NCBI RefSeq assembly: GCF_001684335.1
Contig: NZ_LOIC01000072.1
Coordinates: 188,737 to 252,736, forward strand
DNA from: Photorhabdus namnaonensis
GTDB taxonomy: Bacteria; Pseudomonadota; Gammaproteobacteria; Enterobacterales; Enterobacteriaceae
Direction: 5' to 3'
Length of the DNA: 64,000 bases
This document shows positions 16,522 to 24,676 of this stretch, piece by piece; position 1 is the first letter of the stretch; each line of letters opens with the position of its first letter. The notes under the pieces are model-generated. The model did no database searches, was not told where the DNA came from, and saw only the letters and a list, made by a program, of their open reading frames with translations. The translations under genes and the position numbers were made by a program.

Positions 16522-16866
16522 TTAACGGGGCATAGATAATCGTTCCGGGAATATGCTAGCCACTACTTTCAAGTGATTAATTGTCCGTACTAATGATTTC
16601 TTCTCATCAGGAGTGAATTCATTAAAGCTAATATTGTGTCGCTCTTCGGGAATATTAGCGAGATTGAAAATAGCAATCAGAACTCGCTTGTTAAATAAAA
16701 AACTATCCGGCCATTCCCACTTATCTCGCATGAGTGAAATAAACTCGCCTAACTCTTTTTCATTTCCTCCAAAGTGCTGACATCGTATTGCTGATAACTG
16801 ATTAAGTGCATCAGCCCGGTTTCCTATCGCTATTTCAGCAAAGCGGAATGCTTCTGTATTTGCCAT
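16522..16866 (-). CDS. DUF5347-like phage protein
   Basis: About 114 residues starting MANTEAFRFAEIAIGNRADALNQLSAI. It resembles a small family (DUF5347) seen in prophages of Photorhabdus, Xenorhabdus and Proteus, of unknown function. GGGGGAAG precedes the ATG. It is largely alpha-helical with no motif that suggests an activity. Confidence 0.65.
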   Translation of the reverse strand: MANTEAFRFAEIAIGNRADALNQLSAIRCQHFGGNEKELGEFISLMRDKWEWPDSFLFNKRVLIAIFNLANIPEERHNISFNEFTPDEKKSLVRTINHLKVVASIFPERLSMPR

Positions 16867-16896
16867 GCTTCCCCCGTACAAGAATGCAGGAAAGTT

Positions 16897-17034
16897 TTAT
16901 TTCAGTAAGAAAATAATCGCTGACGCAACATACAACATGACGAGCGGGTATAATAATCCGTCAGTCAGTTTGGGTGCGCGAAAATCTTCGCCAGTTAATT
17001 TATATTTATGAGCCATCTTTTCGAGTGAGTTCAT
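16897..17034 (-). CDS. Small phage membrane protein (45 aa)
   Basis: A 45-residue protein beginning MNSLEKMAHKYKLTGEDF and ending in a hydrophobic segment, LLYPLVMLYVASAIIFLLK, long enough to span the membrane. A GGGGGG ribosome binding site lies 7 bases upstream, and the ATG shares a base with the previous stop (TAATG), which supports real translation. No family is recognised. Confidence 0.6.
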   Translation of the reverse strand: MNSLEKMAHKYKLTGEDFRAPKLTDGLLYPLVMLYVASAIIFLLK

Positions 17035-17447
17035 TAGAATTCCCCCCTATTTATCTTAATTAACGCTTCTAAGTGTTGCTGAGCGGCATCTTCCGTTAAA
17101 TGAATAAGCCCTTGCTTTAAGAAATTGCTAAACATCGGCGAACCGTTATGCCAAGTAATACGGTGAATATTAATATTACTGCGTATAGCAACAACATAAC
17201 ATAAAGTGTCGAGCGCAGGAGCTTCACTTATTGGCTTTGGAAAACTCACAGAACCGACAGTGATTATTTCGGGTTTACGACGATATTTAAATTCTGGGTT
17301 CCATCCCGGATTGTGTGGACATTGTTCCCAGCCGATTGCTTTAGTGTAAAGCCGTTCCCACATCAGCCACGGCTCGTTGGTTTTCATTGCGTCTTGTGCA
17401 TACTGCAACATTAACTCAGCGTGTACATGAGCGACCATATCATTCAC
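17034..17447 (-). CDS. Hypothetical phage early protein
   Basis: A 137-residue protein. The N-terminal part HAELMLQYAQDAMKTNEPWLMWERL...CPHNPGWNPEFKYRRKP resembles a loose family of phage proteins that end in the pattern NPxWxPxxxYRxKP; function unknown. An AAGGTGA-type site precedes the start, which overlaps the upstream gene by 8 bases. A second ATG three codons later is a possible start. Confidence 0.65.
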   Translation of the reverse strand: MNDMVAHVHAELMLQYAQDAMKTNEPWLMWERLYTKAIGWEQCPHNPGWNPEFKYRRKPEIITVGSVSFPKPISEAPALDTLCYVVAIRSNINIHRITWHNGSPMFSNFLKQGLIHLTEDAAQQHLEALIKINRGEF

Positions 17448-17643
17448 CTTTCACATTAATAGCAACTTCATTTGCCAAATCAAATGTATAGTCGCATAAT
17501 ATATCTGCGATGAAATGTTCTAATGCTATCTTATCATTAACATAAGTTGATCGATGAACATTAAAACTACTACGATATGATTTGGGTAAACCGCTAATAA
17601 TTTCATTAAATTCAAATTGAGTTAATGTAATTTTAGTTTTCAT
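17440..17643 (-). CDS. Hypothetical phage early protein
   Basis: A 67-residue protein (MKTKITLTQFEFNEIISGLP...) with no recognised family. GGAG lies 10 bases upstream of the ATG, and both ends overlap neighbouring genes, which supports a real place in the early operon. Confidence 0.55.
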   Translation of the reverse strand: MKTKITLTQFEFNEIISGLPKSYRSSFNVHRSTYVNDKIALEHFIADILCDYTFDLANEVAINVKGE

Positions 17644-17872
17644 TGTTTAATTCTCCATTTAATAATCTCAGCTCATAATTTTCACCAGTGCTAATCTTCA
17701 TAAATGATTCAAAGATTGCTTTCACGTCTGAAAGAGACAACGGAGTTTCGTCTCCCGCATATTGCAGGACATCTGTTATTCGGCGCACGATTGTTAAATG
17801 AAAATCAGCACGTTCGATTGGAGATAATAATTTTAAATTTGGTAATCCAGAATCAGTTGTTAGACGTTGCAT
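17633..17872 (-). CDS. Hypothetical phage early protein
   Basis: A 79-residue protein (MQRLTTDSGLPNLKLLSPIERADF...), mainly helical, of unknown function. AGGAG lies 8 bases upstream of the ATG. Its leader is nearly identical to that of the gene starting at 18281, part of a short direct repeat in this operon. Confidence 0.55.
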   Translation of the reverse strand: MQRLTTDSGLPNLKLLSPIERADFHLTIVRRITDVLQYAGDETPLSLSDVKAIFESFMKISTGENYELRLLNGELNNEN

Positions 17873-17883
17873 GTTCTCTGCTC

Positions 17884-18111
17884 CTATATAATTGTCTGAC
17901 CTGGCTCATGACATTGGCCTGTTAATAAGAATTCGCCGTTCATGTTTTCAAGAGATACTGATATAACATTAGTGGCGTTATATTTCTTCCCATTATTCAT
18001 GACGATGCATAAACAATTTAATGATGAAACCGGATAGCTGTAAGCAATATCGCTTTCAATCACTAGAATAGTCTTCTTGTTATGCTGAAACATTAAACAA
18101 GCAAAAGACAC
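17884..18111 (-). CDS. Hypothetical phage early protein
   Basis: A 75-residue protein rich in beta-strand-prone residues; not recognised. A GTG at 18111 has AAGGAA 7 bases upstream; the ATG at 18093 overlaps the upstream stop (TAATG) and is the alternative start. The last codons fall in the direct repeat shared with 18291-18327. Confidence 0.5.
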   Translation of the reverse strand: MSFACLMFQHNKKTILVIESDIAYSYPVSSLNCLCIVMNNGKKYNATNVISVSLENMNGEFLLTGQCHEPGQTII

Positions 18112-18281
18112 GGTGAAGTTCCTTCAAGACTATATTCAACGCGCTGAACTATTGCAGGGTGTTGCTCAAAAAAATCATACGCATTGATGTTAACTATTTG
18201 ACCACAATCTGAGTAAACAAGGCGGGTACTGTGAATAATGGTACCCGCTACTTTATACTTTGTTTTATATACGCTATTCAC
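18093..18281 (-). CDS. Hypothetical phage early protein
   Basis: A 62-residue protein (MNSVYKTKYKVAGTIIHSTRLVY...), probably beta-rich, of unknown function. AGGAG precedes the ATG. It overlaps both neighbours by a few bases. Confidence 0.5.
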   Translation of the reverse strand: MNSVYKTKYKVAGTIIHSTRLVYSDCGQIVNINAYDFFEQHPAIVQRVEYSLEGTSPCLLLV

Positions 18282-18484
18282 TGTCTGCTCCTATATAACT
18301 GCCTGACTTGGCCCATCGCCTGTTCTTTTGAGTCAAACTTGCCGTAAGAATATTCTCCATCACTAACCTGGTAACGTGTTGTTTGATTAATCTTATTTCT
18401 CGGCAACCGGCGAATTGCAAAAGCACCGTAACTTTCTGTATGATTGCTAACATGTTTTAAAACGAGATTTGTGTGATTCATCAT
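18278..18484 (-). CDS. Hypothetical phage early protein
   Basis: A 68-residue basic protein. The stretch YGAFAIRRLPRNK...YQVSDGEYSYGKFDSKEQAM has an alternating strand/turn look but no known family. AGGTG lies just upstream of two consecutive ATG codons. It is the second gene of the leftward early operon. Confidence 0.55.
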   Translation of the reverse strand: MMNHTNLVLKHVSNHTESYGAFAIRRLPRNKINQTTRYQVSDGEYSYGKFDSKEQAMGQVRQLYRSRQ

Positions 18485-18502
18485 TAATCACCTCAGCTAT
18501 TT

Positions 18503-18763
18503 TTAAAACTTCATGCGGAGTGCTTCCTGAGCTTCTTCATAAGCTTCAAGGAATTCATAAACCATATTTACTTCACGTTCTCTGCCTTTCTTTTTCTTTG
18601 TTAGGATCAATTTTTGCTCATTGGCTTGTTGTTGGACGGTTCTGACCGTTTGACCTGTAACCTCTGCATATGCTGAAAGCGTTAGCTTTGGGTATGGCAG
18701 ACAGAAAACAACAGGGCAATCGGGCATTTTTATCACGAGAGGCTTAGGTCTTTTAACTGACAT
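18503..18763 (-). CDS. Cox-like phage DNA-binding regulator/excisionase
   Basis: An 86-residue basic protein. The core LTLSAYAEVTGQTVRTVQQQANEQKL is a winged-helix/HTH-like segment and the tail is charged. As the first gene of the leftward early operon, divergent from the C repressors, it occupies the place of P2 cox. Cox represses the lysogeny promoter and directs excision. Sequence similarity to P2 Cox is weak, so the assignment leans on position. Confidence 0.68.
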   Translation of the reverse strand: MSVKRPKPLVIKMPDCPVVFCLPYPKLTLSAYAEVTGQTVRTVQQQANEQKLILTKKKKGREREVNMVYEFLEAYEEAQEALRMKF

Positions 18764-18799
18764 AGTTTATTCTTCCCAAATCTTTATCTGAGTTTTGTT

Positions 18800-18829
18800 C
18801 GGATTTAGCCGGACTTCGCCGTACTTCAA
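18800..18829. promoter_or_regulatory. Three head-to-tail 10-bp repeats in the lysogeny switch
   Basis: CGGATTTAGC, CGGACTTCGC and CGTACTTCAA follow each other without gaps, so the spacing is one helical turn. They lie between the Cox-like gene and the first repressor gene, where P2-like phages have divergent early and repressor promoters. They are probable operator or Cox boxes. Confidence 0.5.
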
Positions 18830-18869
18830 GGTCTCCTATGGGAGGCCGCAATATGAGGATAGTCTCCAC

Positions 18870-19181
18870 ATGGGAACCTTGTCAAGCAGTTATGCAGAAA
18901 AACTTAAACTCATTAGAAAAGCCGAGGGGCTAACGCAAGTCGCATTTGCAAAAGAATTGGGATTGGGCTTGAGTACTGTAAAAAATTATGAAACGGGACA
19001 TAAAGATCCTGGTTTATCAACTATTGGTAAAGTCACTAATCATCCCAGATTTGAAAAATACACGATGTGGCTAATGAGTAATAAAACTTTAGAAATGGCG
19101 GGGCAGATATCCCCCGCTCTCTCCCCTGATGGGCGAGACGACGACACATACAACAACCAAAGCGGCCAGAAGGCTGGTTAA
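18870..19181 (+). CDS. Phage C-type repressor, copy 1
   Basis: A 103-residue helix-turn-helix protein beginning MGTLSSSYAEKLKLIRKAEG. The HTH is LTQVAFAKELGLGLSTVKNYETG (Cro/C1 type), followed by a short dimerisation region and a polar tail. The ATG at 18870 is chosen because AGGA lies about 10 bases upstream and the copy-2 protein aligns from the same MGTLSS. By position it is the P2-like C repressor that keeps lysogeny. It has a close tandem paralogue at 19299. Confidence 0.85.
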   Translation: MGTLSSSYAEKLKLIRKAEGLTQVAFAKELGLGLSTVKNYETGHKDPGLSTIGKVTNHPRFEKYTMWLMSNKTLEMAGQISPALSPDGRDDDTYNNQSGQKAG

Positions 19182-19298
19182 CTATATATAACATATACAT
19201 ACGTTGGGGGCGTGGTGGGATTTGCGCTGAACGTTTCCCTTAGCTTATAAATTAAGTAACTCATTAATGAAAATATTTTTGATGGTGATTATCAATCA

Positions 19299-19619
19299 AT
19301 GGATCAAGTGGGAACTTTGTCAAGCAGCTATGCAGAAAAACTTAAACTAATCAGAAAAGCAGAGGGACTAACACAAGTCGCATTTGCAAAAGAATTAGGA
19401 TTAGGTTTGAGTACTGTAAGAAATTATGAAACGGGGCATAGAGAGGCTGGCTTATCAATTATTGATAAAGTCACTCATCACCCCAGATTTGAAAGATACG
19501 CGTTATGGCTAATGACAGATAAGACGTCAAAAGCGGCGGGGCAGATATCCCCTGTTCTCTCCTCTGATGGGCGAGACGACGGCATATCCGACAACCAAAG
19601 CGACCAGAAAGTTGGTTAA
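19299..19619 (+). CDS. Phage C-type repressor, copy 2 (tandem paralogue)
   Basis: A 106-residue protein, MDQ then nearly the same sequence as copy 1 from VGTLSSSYAEKLKLIRKAEG onward. The HTH differs at the end of the recognition helix region (STVRNYETG versus STVKNYETG). Most other changes lie after it (REAGLSIIDKV, MTDKTSKAAGQ). The DNA is also close to identical over about 310 bases, including a similar AT-rich stretch after each stop. It lies upstream of int on the same strand. Confidence 0.82.
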   Translation: MDQVGTLSSSYAEKLKLIRKAEGLTQVAFAKELGLGLSTVRNYETGHREAGLSIIDKVTHHPRFERYALWLMTDKTSKAAGQISPVLSSDGRDDGISDNQSDQKVG

Positions 19620-19693
19620 CCGTATATAAAATATACACGCATTGAGGGCACGCCATATAAACTTAGCCGCGCCCTCATTAGTTGGTACTGATT

Positions 19694-20674
19694 ATGAGTG
19701 TATCAAAATTAGATAGCGGGCAGTACCTTGTTGACGTTCGTCCGCAAGGACGTAAGGGCAAACGTATTCGCAAGCGTTTTAGTACAAAGTCCGAAGCGCA
19801 ACAATATGAGCGATGGGTGATTGCTACCCAAAACGATAAAGGTTGGTTAAATAAGGCAGCGGATCGCCGGACTCTCATTGAGTTAATTGAACTGTGGTGG
19901 ATGCACAAAGGGCAATCATTAAAAACAGGTGAAGAATCTAAACAGAATTTGCTGAATATGGCCCATGATATGGGAAACCCCCCAGTACTGAAAATGACGA
20001 AAAGCACATTTGCAGACTACAGGTCAGAGAAGCTACTGGCGGGTATAAAGCCAGCAACGATCAACAAAAAGCAAATGTTGCTCAGTGGGGTTTTCACGAC
20101 GTTAATCAAATTGGACAAATATCATGGTATCCATCCATTAAAAGGAATTGAACAGCTAAAGAAAAGCCAAGCTGAGATGGCTTTTCTCAGCCGGGAACAG
20201 ATTGAGGCTTTTCTGTCCGCGCTCGATGGTGACAACTTAAAGGTTGCAAGATTGTGCTTAGCCACCGGGGCACGGTGGAATGAAGCAGCACGCCTGACTA
20301 GGGAAGCGGTAATAAAGCACAAAGTTACTTTCATAGACACAAAGAATGGGAAAAACAGAACAGTTCCCATCTCTAAATCACTTTATGATGAAATTCTGCA
20401 ACATAAAAACCGACAATTATTTCCCGACGTCAATTATACATATGTACGACTATTACTTAAATCAATGATTCCAAATCTACCGCGGGGGCAGGCAACACAC
20501 GTGCTACGACACACATTCGCAAGCCATTTTATGATGAATGGGGGCAACATATTAACTCTGCAAAAAATTCTAGGGCACGCTTCAATTGTGCAAACCATGA
20601 TTTACGCTCATTTTTCACCTGATTATTTGAATGATGCAGTTCGCCTGAATCCATTAGAAAACCAATTTAACTAG
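19694..20674 (+). CDS. int: P2-family tyrosine integrase
   Basis: A tyrosine recombinase of about 326 residues, similar throughout to P2 Int (SVSKLDSGQYLVDVRPQGRKGKRIRKRF at the N-terminus). The catalytic set is visible: R in ATGARWNEAARL, HVLRHTFASHF, the H of LGHASI and the tyrosine of MIYAHFSPDYL. It catalyses prophage integration and, with Cox, excision. The ATG at 19694 matches the P2 N-terminus better than the in-frame start four codons earlier. It marks the right end of the prophage. Confidence 0.93.
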   Translation: MSVSKLDSGQYLVDVRPQGRKGKRIRKRFSTKSEAQQYERWVIATQNDKGWLNKAADRRTLIELIELWWMHKGQSLKTGEESKQNLLNMAHDMGNPPVLKMTKSTFADYRSEKLLAGIKPATINKKQMLLSGVFTTLIKLDKYHGIHPLKGIEQLKKSQAEMAFLSREQIEAFLSALDGDNLKVARLCLATGARWNEAARLTREAVIKHKVTFIDTKNGKNRTVPISKSLYDEILQHKNRQLFPDVNYTYVRLLLKSMIPNLPRGQATHVLRHTFASHFMMNGGNILTLQKILGHASIVQTMIYAHFSPDYLNDAVRLNPLENQFN

Positions 20675-21065
20675 CAGCAAAGTGATCCACATTTTGCCCA
20701 AAATACTCGGATTTATTAAGATTATTAAGGATCTGTATTTCGTGTTTACTTTAGCTAGCCCGCACCAGCCCTGACGAGGAACCGCGGGCTATATTCCATT
20801 ACAGAACAATTAATTCTTGAATAAATCCGCAGTAACCAAACCCTAGATACCTTCGTCTTTCCTCTCCATTTTAGTGCTAACACAGACTAAAAGGGGGAGG
20901 AAATCGGCCTATTTCATAACCTCATAAAAAATAAACTATAGTTATTATTGTCATGATAAATTATTATTATTACAATGAATTTGTAACAGTTGTTATGAAA
21001 TGATCACCCCCTCAGTCAGGAGCTAGCTAGCGTAATTAAATCAAAACAGTACAAAGGAGCAAGTT
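20675..21065. other. Prophage right boundary and leader of the glycosyltransferase gene
   Basis: A non-coding gap of about 390 bases. In P2-like phages attP lies beside int, so the host-phage junction is expected within the first 100 or so bases; no tRNA is seen here and the other junction is outside the window, so the core cannot be fixed. A hairpin with arms TAGCCCGC (20756-20763) and GCGGGCTA (20784-20791) is visible, then the long palindrome at 20858-20903 and an AT-rich promoter-like stretch before the next gene. Confidence 0.6.
20858..20903. repeat. Long imperfect palindrome upstream of glycosyltransferase
   Basis: Arms TTTCCTCTCCATTTTAG and CTAAAAGGGGGAGGAAA pair over 17 bases with two non-Watson-Crick positions, around a 12-base loop. 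A related palindrome follows the glycosyltransferase gene at 22372-22412. Confidence 0.6.
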
Positions 21066-22361
21066 ATGGCACGAATTGTCATTGCAGCGGTCGCAACGCC
21101 CGGGCATGTCTATCCGATGTTAAAAGTAACTCAATCACTGATAGCACAAGGACATCAGGTAACTGTATTCACCGGCGCATTATTTCGCCAACAGGTAGAA
21201 GATTTAAATGCAACATTTATCCCCTTTGATGAGCAGATAGACTTTGATTACCGCCACTTAAAACAACGTTTTCCTGATCGAGCGCACCTTCCTCCAGGAA
21301 ATCTGCAAATGGCGCTGGCGTTTAAAGATTTCTTCTGTACCCCAATCCCATTCCTTGACCGCCAATTACAACAAATCATCCATGAACAGCAAGCAGAACT
21401 CCTTATAGCCGAGAACTGTTTCTATGGCATATTGCCACTGCTGCAAAAAGAAAAAACTCATCGCCTGCCAGTGATCATAATTGGCATAACGCCTCTGGCT
21501 TACTCTTCGAAAGATTCAATTTTCTGGGGACCACGTATTCCCCCTGCATTACTACCATCAGAGTTGACACATGAACAGCTCGTGGATGAGGAGACACGGA
21601 AACTAATAACCGAAGTGCAGGATAACTTTAATGACGCATTAGCGCAGTCGGGCTGCGCTACGTTAACCCGATTTTTCAATGACGAAGTTATTTTAGGTTC
21701 TGATCGCTTTTTACAACTTTCAACCCTGGCATTCGAGTACCCACGAGAGGGTTTACCTGATACAGTTCATTTTATTGGCCCCCTCCCCAACCCCGCTCCA
21801 ACAACAGAATCACCTCAATTATGGGAAGAAAATGATCCACGCCCATTGGTGATAGTCACTCAAGGCACCATGTCTAATACTGATCTAAACCAGTTAATTT
21901 TTCCCACATTGCGTGCACTGGCTACATTACCTGTGCGTGTATTAGCAACCACCGGTGGTAGTTCAATAGAAATACGATCAGAAAACATACCTGACAACGC
22001 ACATATCGAAGAATTTATCTCATTTGAGCACTGGCTGCCAAAAGCTTCATTGCTAATATCCAACGGGGGTTACGGAACCATTAATTACGCCCTCAACCAC
22101 GGTACACCAGTACTCATTGCCGATACAGGAGAAGGTAAGCAGGAAACAGCGTTTCGCGTCGTATGGGCCGGATGCGGTATTAATCTGGATACAGCACAAC
22201 CGACGGAATTTCAGCTTAAGCAAACAGTGGAAAATATGCTGCGTACAAATTTGTTTAAACAACGGGCACAAATCGTCCAAGATGATTACGCCAGTCACGA
22301 CGCATTAGCAGCAATATCCCATCACGCAGAACAATTAATCTTCGAAAATCGTGCTAATTAA
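21066..22361 (+). CDS. GT1-family glycosyltransferase (MGT/UGT type)
   Basis: A 431-residue GT-B fold glycosyltransferase. The N-terminal domain begins with RIVIAAVATPGHVYPMLKVTQSL, whose GHxxP acceptor-side motif is typical. The C-terminal nucleotide-sugar domain has VTQGTMSNTDLNQLI, the region FISFEHWLPKASLLISNGGYGT (HGG-like, here NGG) and GTPVLI. Such enzymes transfer a UDP- or dTDP-sugar to small molecules such as polyketides; the acceptor cannot be predicted. The His of the usual HGG motif is replaced by Asn. AAGGAG precedes the ATG. It is a single gene beside the prophage end and may be acquired. Confidence 0.85.
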   Translation: MARIVIAAVATPGHVYPMLKVTQSLIAQGHQVTVFTGALFRQQVEDLNATFIPFDEQIDFDYRHLKQRFPDRAHLPPGNLQMALAFKDFFCTPIPFLDRQLQQIIHEQQAELLIAENCFYGILPLLQKEKTHRLPVIIIGITPLAYSSKDSIFWGPRIPPALLPSELTHEQLVDEETRKLITEVQDNFNDALAQSGCATLTRFFNDEVILGSDRFLQLSTLAFEYPREGLPDTVHFIGPLPNPAPTTESPQLWEENDPRPLVIVTQGTMSNTDLNQLIFPTLRALATLPVRVLATTGGSSIEIRSENIPDNAHIEEFISFEHWLPKASLLISNGGYGTINYALNHGTPVLIADTGEGKQETAFRVVWAGCGINLDTAQPTEFQLKQTVENMLRTNLFKQRAQIVQDDYASHDALAAISHHAEQLIFENRAN

Positions 22362-22371
22362 CTTCATTATC

Positions 22372-22412
22372 CCTCCTCTCCATCTCGAAGCTAATGCTAT
22401 CCAGAGGGGAGG
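22372..22412 (+). repeat. Related palindrome after the glycosyltransferase gene, possible terminator
   Basis: Arms CCTCCTCTCC and AGAGGGGAGG flank 21 bases starting 11 bases after the stop. It resembles the upstream palindrome in both arms and is followed by AAATTATT. It could act as a transcription terminator or be a mobile repeat unit. Confidence 0.5.
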
Positions 22413-22562
22413 AAATTATTAAAATACTTCTTATCTATTTTTCACACCAACTTCAAATAAACAAGCTATAGCTATTACATATAATAGGCAAGTCTCTGTG
22501 ATAATAGCCAACAGGAGATTCTAGGACACAGAAAAAAGTGACTTACCCATAATCACCCTAAA

Positions 22563-23108
22563 TCAAACCGCAGTGCCATAAATTGGCATACAAACAGGTT
22601 CCACAAATGGCATCAACCGATCATTCATAATCTTAATCGGATCGCAAAAATTCATTACCCGATCAGATAACGTTAATTGCTGTTGAGCTAACAGACAAAG
22701 GCTCGCACTATCCCCGGCCTCTACGACCAAGAATACAGCATCTGCCCCGTAATCCTGGAGCCGTACCTGAATTAGCTCGCCTTGTACCGGCTTTTCTATC
22801 ATGGCAAAACGGGAAAAATACCAGCTTCTTGGCATCTGTGGCTTAATAAAGCGAAAAGCCACTAACGCATTAAGAATTAATTCAGCCCTGGATTCATCTG
22901 AAATATTAATTCGGCGTGTCTGTTCTTCAAAACAATAATAAAGCGTCGCATCTTCTACAGAAAATGAAGTTTCTCCCATTGCATAAGGTGTCAGCATCTT
23001 CGCAGGAAAACAGGAACGAAAAACCATACCATTAGACAGGTCGAGCATTACACGGTCATGGTCAGTATCAAAATACCAGCGCCATTGGTCATCGGGTTTA
23101 ATGTTCAT
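22563..23108 (-). CDS. zapC: Cell division protein ZapC
   Basis: A 181-residue ZapC (YcbW) homologue beginning MNIKPDDQWRWYFD. It is a cytoplasmic protein that binds FtsZ and promotes bundling of Z-ring filaments. The conserved FRSCFPAKML and the length fit the family. It lies next to pyrD as in E. coli, read in the same direction as pyrD here, 190 bases downstream of it. Confidence 0.93.
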   Translation of the reverse strand: MNIKPDDQWRWYFDTDHDRVMLDLSNGMVFRSCFPAKMLTPYAMGETSFSVEDATLYYCFEEQTRRINISDESRAELILNALVAFRFIKPQMPRSWYFSRFAMIEKPVQGELIQVRLQDYGADAVFLVVEAGDSASLCLLAQQQLTLSDRVMNFCDPIKIMNDRLMPFVEPVCMPIYGTAV

Positions 23109-23299
23109 GAGTTATCCTTTTATGCCAGAAAAACTTACGTCGCCAAACAGATTGTAAATAACTTTTCCGCTATTCAGTGAAATAAACCCTGCCATAATTA
23201 AAAGACACGCGAAGATACAGGTAAAATTTAGGTGTTCAGAGCAAATATAGATGAGTTGGGGGCAAAAATAAACCCCCAATGATAAATTAACAGCAAGAT

Positions 23300-24310
23300 T
23301 TAGATATGATTGACAATATCTTTGATTAATTTTGGACCATGATAGATAAATCCAGAGAAAATCTGTATTAAAGAAGCCCCCGCTGCTATTTTTTCTCTGG
23401 CAGAGACAAGTGAATCTATTCCACCAACACCGATAATGGGAATTTTACCGCTTAATTCCTGAGAGAGCTGACGAATAATCTCTGTACTACGCAACTGGAC
23501 CGGCCGACCACTTAACCCACCAGCTTGTAGGCAATAGTTAAGTCCTTCAACTAATCTCTTGTCTAACGTTGTATTAGTTGCAATAGCACCATCGATATTA
23601 TGACGAATTAAACTATCTGCAATTTGAATCAACTCTTCTTGAGAAAGATCTGGCGCAATTTTTACCGCAACAGGAACATATTTCTGGTATTTTTGTTGAA
23701 GTTCACTCTGTTTATTTTTAATCGCCGATAACAGATCATCCAACGCTTCGCCGTATTGCAACGTTCTTAAGCCAGGTGTGTTAGGTGAAGAGATATTAAT
23801 TGTGATATAGCCAGCATGAGGATAAACCTTATCCATGCAGATTAGATAATCATCTTTTCCATGCTCTACTGGTGTATCTTTATTTTTGCCAATATTTATC
23901 CCAATAACGCCGCCATATTTTGCCTTTTTAACATTCTCTACCAGGTTATCAACACCAAGATTATTGAAGCCCATACGGTTAATTAACCCTTCTGCTTCAA
24001 CGATACGGAATAATCTCGGCTTATCATTTCCTGCCTGAGCGCGTGGGGTTACGGTGCCAATTTCAATAAAACCAAATCCCATTGCACCAAATGCATCAAT
24101 ACAATCGCCATCCTTATCAAGGCCCGCAGCCAGACCGAGGGGATTTTTAAACGATAAACCCATACAAGTAACAGGCTTCGTCGCAACTGACTGGCGGATC
24201 AGAAACTCGAAAGGACTACCGGTAATACGCTTAAGTTGGCGGAAGGTTAATTCGTGCGCCCGTTCCGGATCAAGTTGGAACAACGCTTTCCTGACTAGTG
24301 GGTAGCACAT
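23300..24310 (-). CDS. pyrD: Dihydroorotate dehydrogenase (quinone), class 2
   Basis: A 336-residue membrane-associated flavoenzyme that oxidises dihydroorotate to orotate in pyrimidine synthesis, passing electrons to quinone. Class-2 marks are the N-terminal helical extension ([20 protein letters not shown]), [21 protein letters not shown], and the catalytic serine in [13 protein letters not shown]. The FMN-binding GVGGIDS and [14 protein letters not shown] occur near the C-terminus. The length is normal. Confidence 0.97.
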   Translation of the reverse strand: MCYPLVRKALFQLDPERAHELTFRQLKRITGSPFEFLIRQSVATKPVTCMGLSFKNPLGLAAGLDKDGDCIDAFGAMGFGFIEIGTVTPRAQAGNDKPRLFRIVEAEGLINRMGFNNLGVDNLVENVKKAKYGGVIGINIGKNKDTPVEHGKDDYLICMDKVYPHAGYITINISSPNTPGLRTLQYGEALDDLLSAIKNKQSELQQKYQKYVPVAVKIAPDLSQEELIQIADSLIRHNIDGAIATNTTLDKRLVEGLNYCLQAGGLSGRPVQLRSTEIIRQLSQELSGKIPIIGVGGIDSLVSAREKIAAGASLIQIFSGFIYHGPKLIKDIVNHI

Positions 24311-24676
24311 AATTCTGAACCTATTAATTAATTTATAAACATTAAATTATAAAAGTAAAACTATACACATTCATGTGCCACTTAGAAATTTTTGAACTAA
24401 AAAAGCTCATTTTTAATCCTAAAAATATTTAGGCAGGTAGAGTAACCGAATAATACGGGCTGAATCTACAGAAATATGCTAATTAGGAGCAAATCTCTCC
24501 CAGATGTTGCGCGTGAGAGTCGGGAAAATGCATTGGTATAACAAGAATACACTAGTGACTACAACCGTTGACGTTTTTGCCCAAGATACTTTGCTTCTCT
24601 CGAACAACTCAAAAGGGAGCAAACCAATGGATGCCTTTAATATCTCGAGCAATTTTCATACTACAAGTATCCAGCA
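24311..24676. other. Intergenic region with possible gene remnant
   Basis: This stretch of 366 bases lies upstream of pyrD and downstream of the coiled-coil gene. On the plus strand a strong ribosome binding site (AGGGAG) precedes an ATG at 24627 (MDAFNISSNFHTTSI...), but that frame continues antisense through the next gene and is probably not a full gene. No other structure is clear. Confidence 0.35.

Noticed and set aside
20675-20800. Attachment core (attR) of the prophage
   Set aside because: The junction must be near, but the matching left end is outside the window and no tRNA or known P2 att sequence is seen, so exact bases cannot be given.
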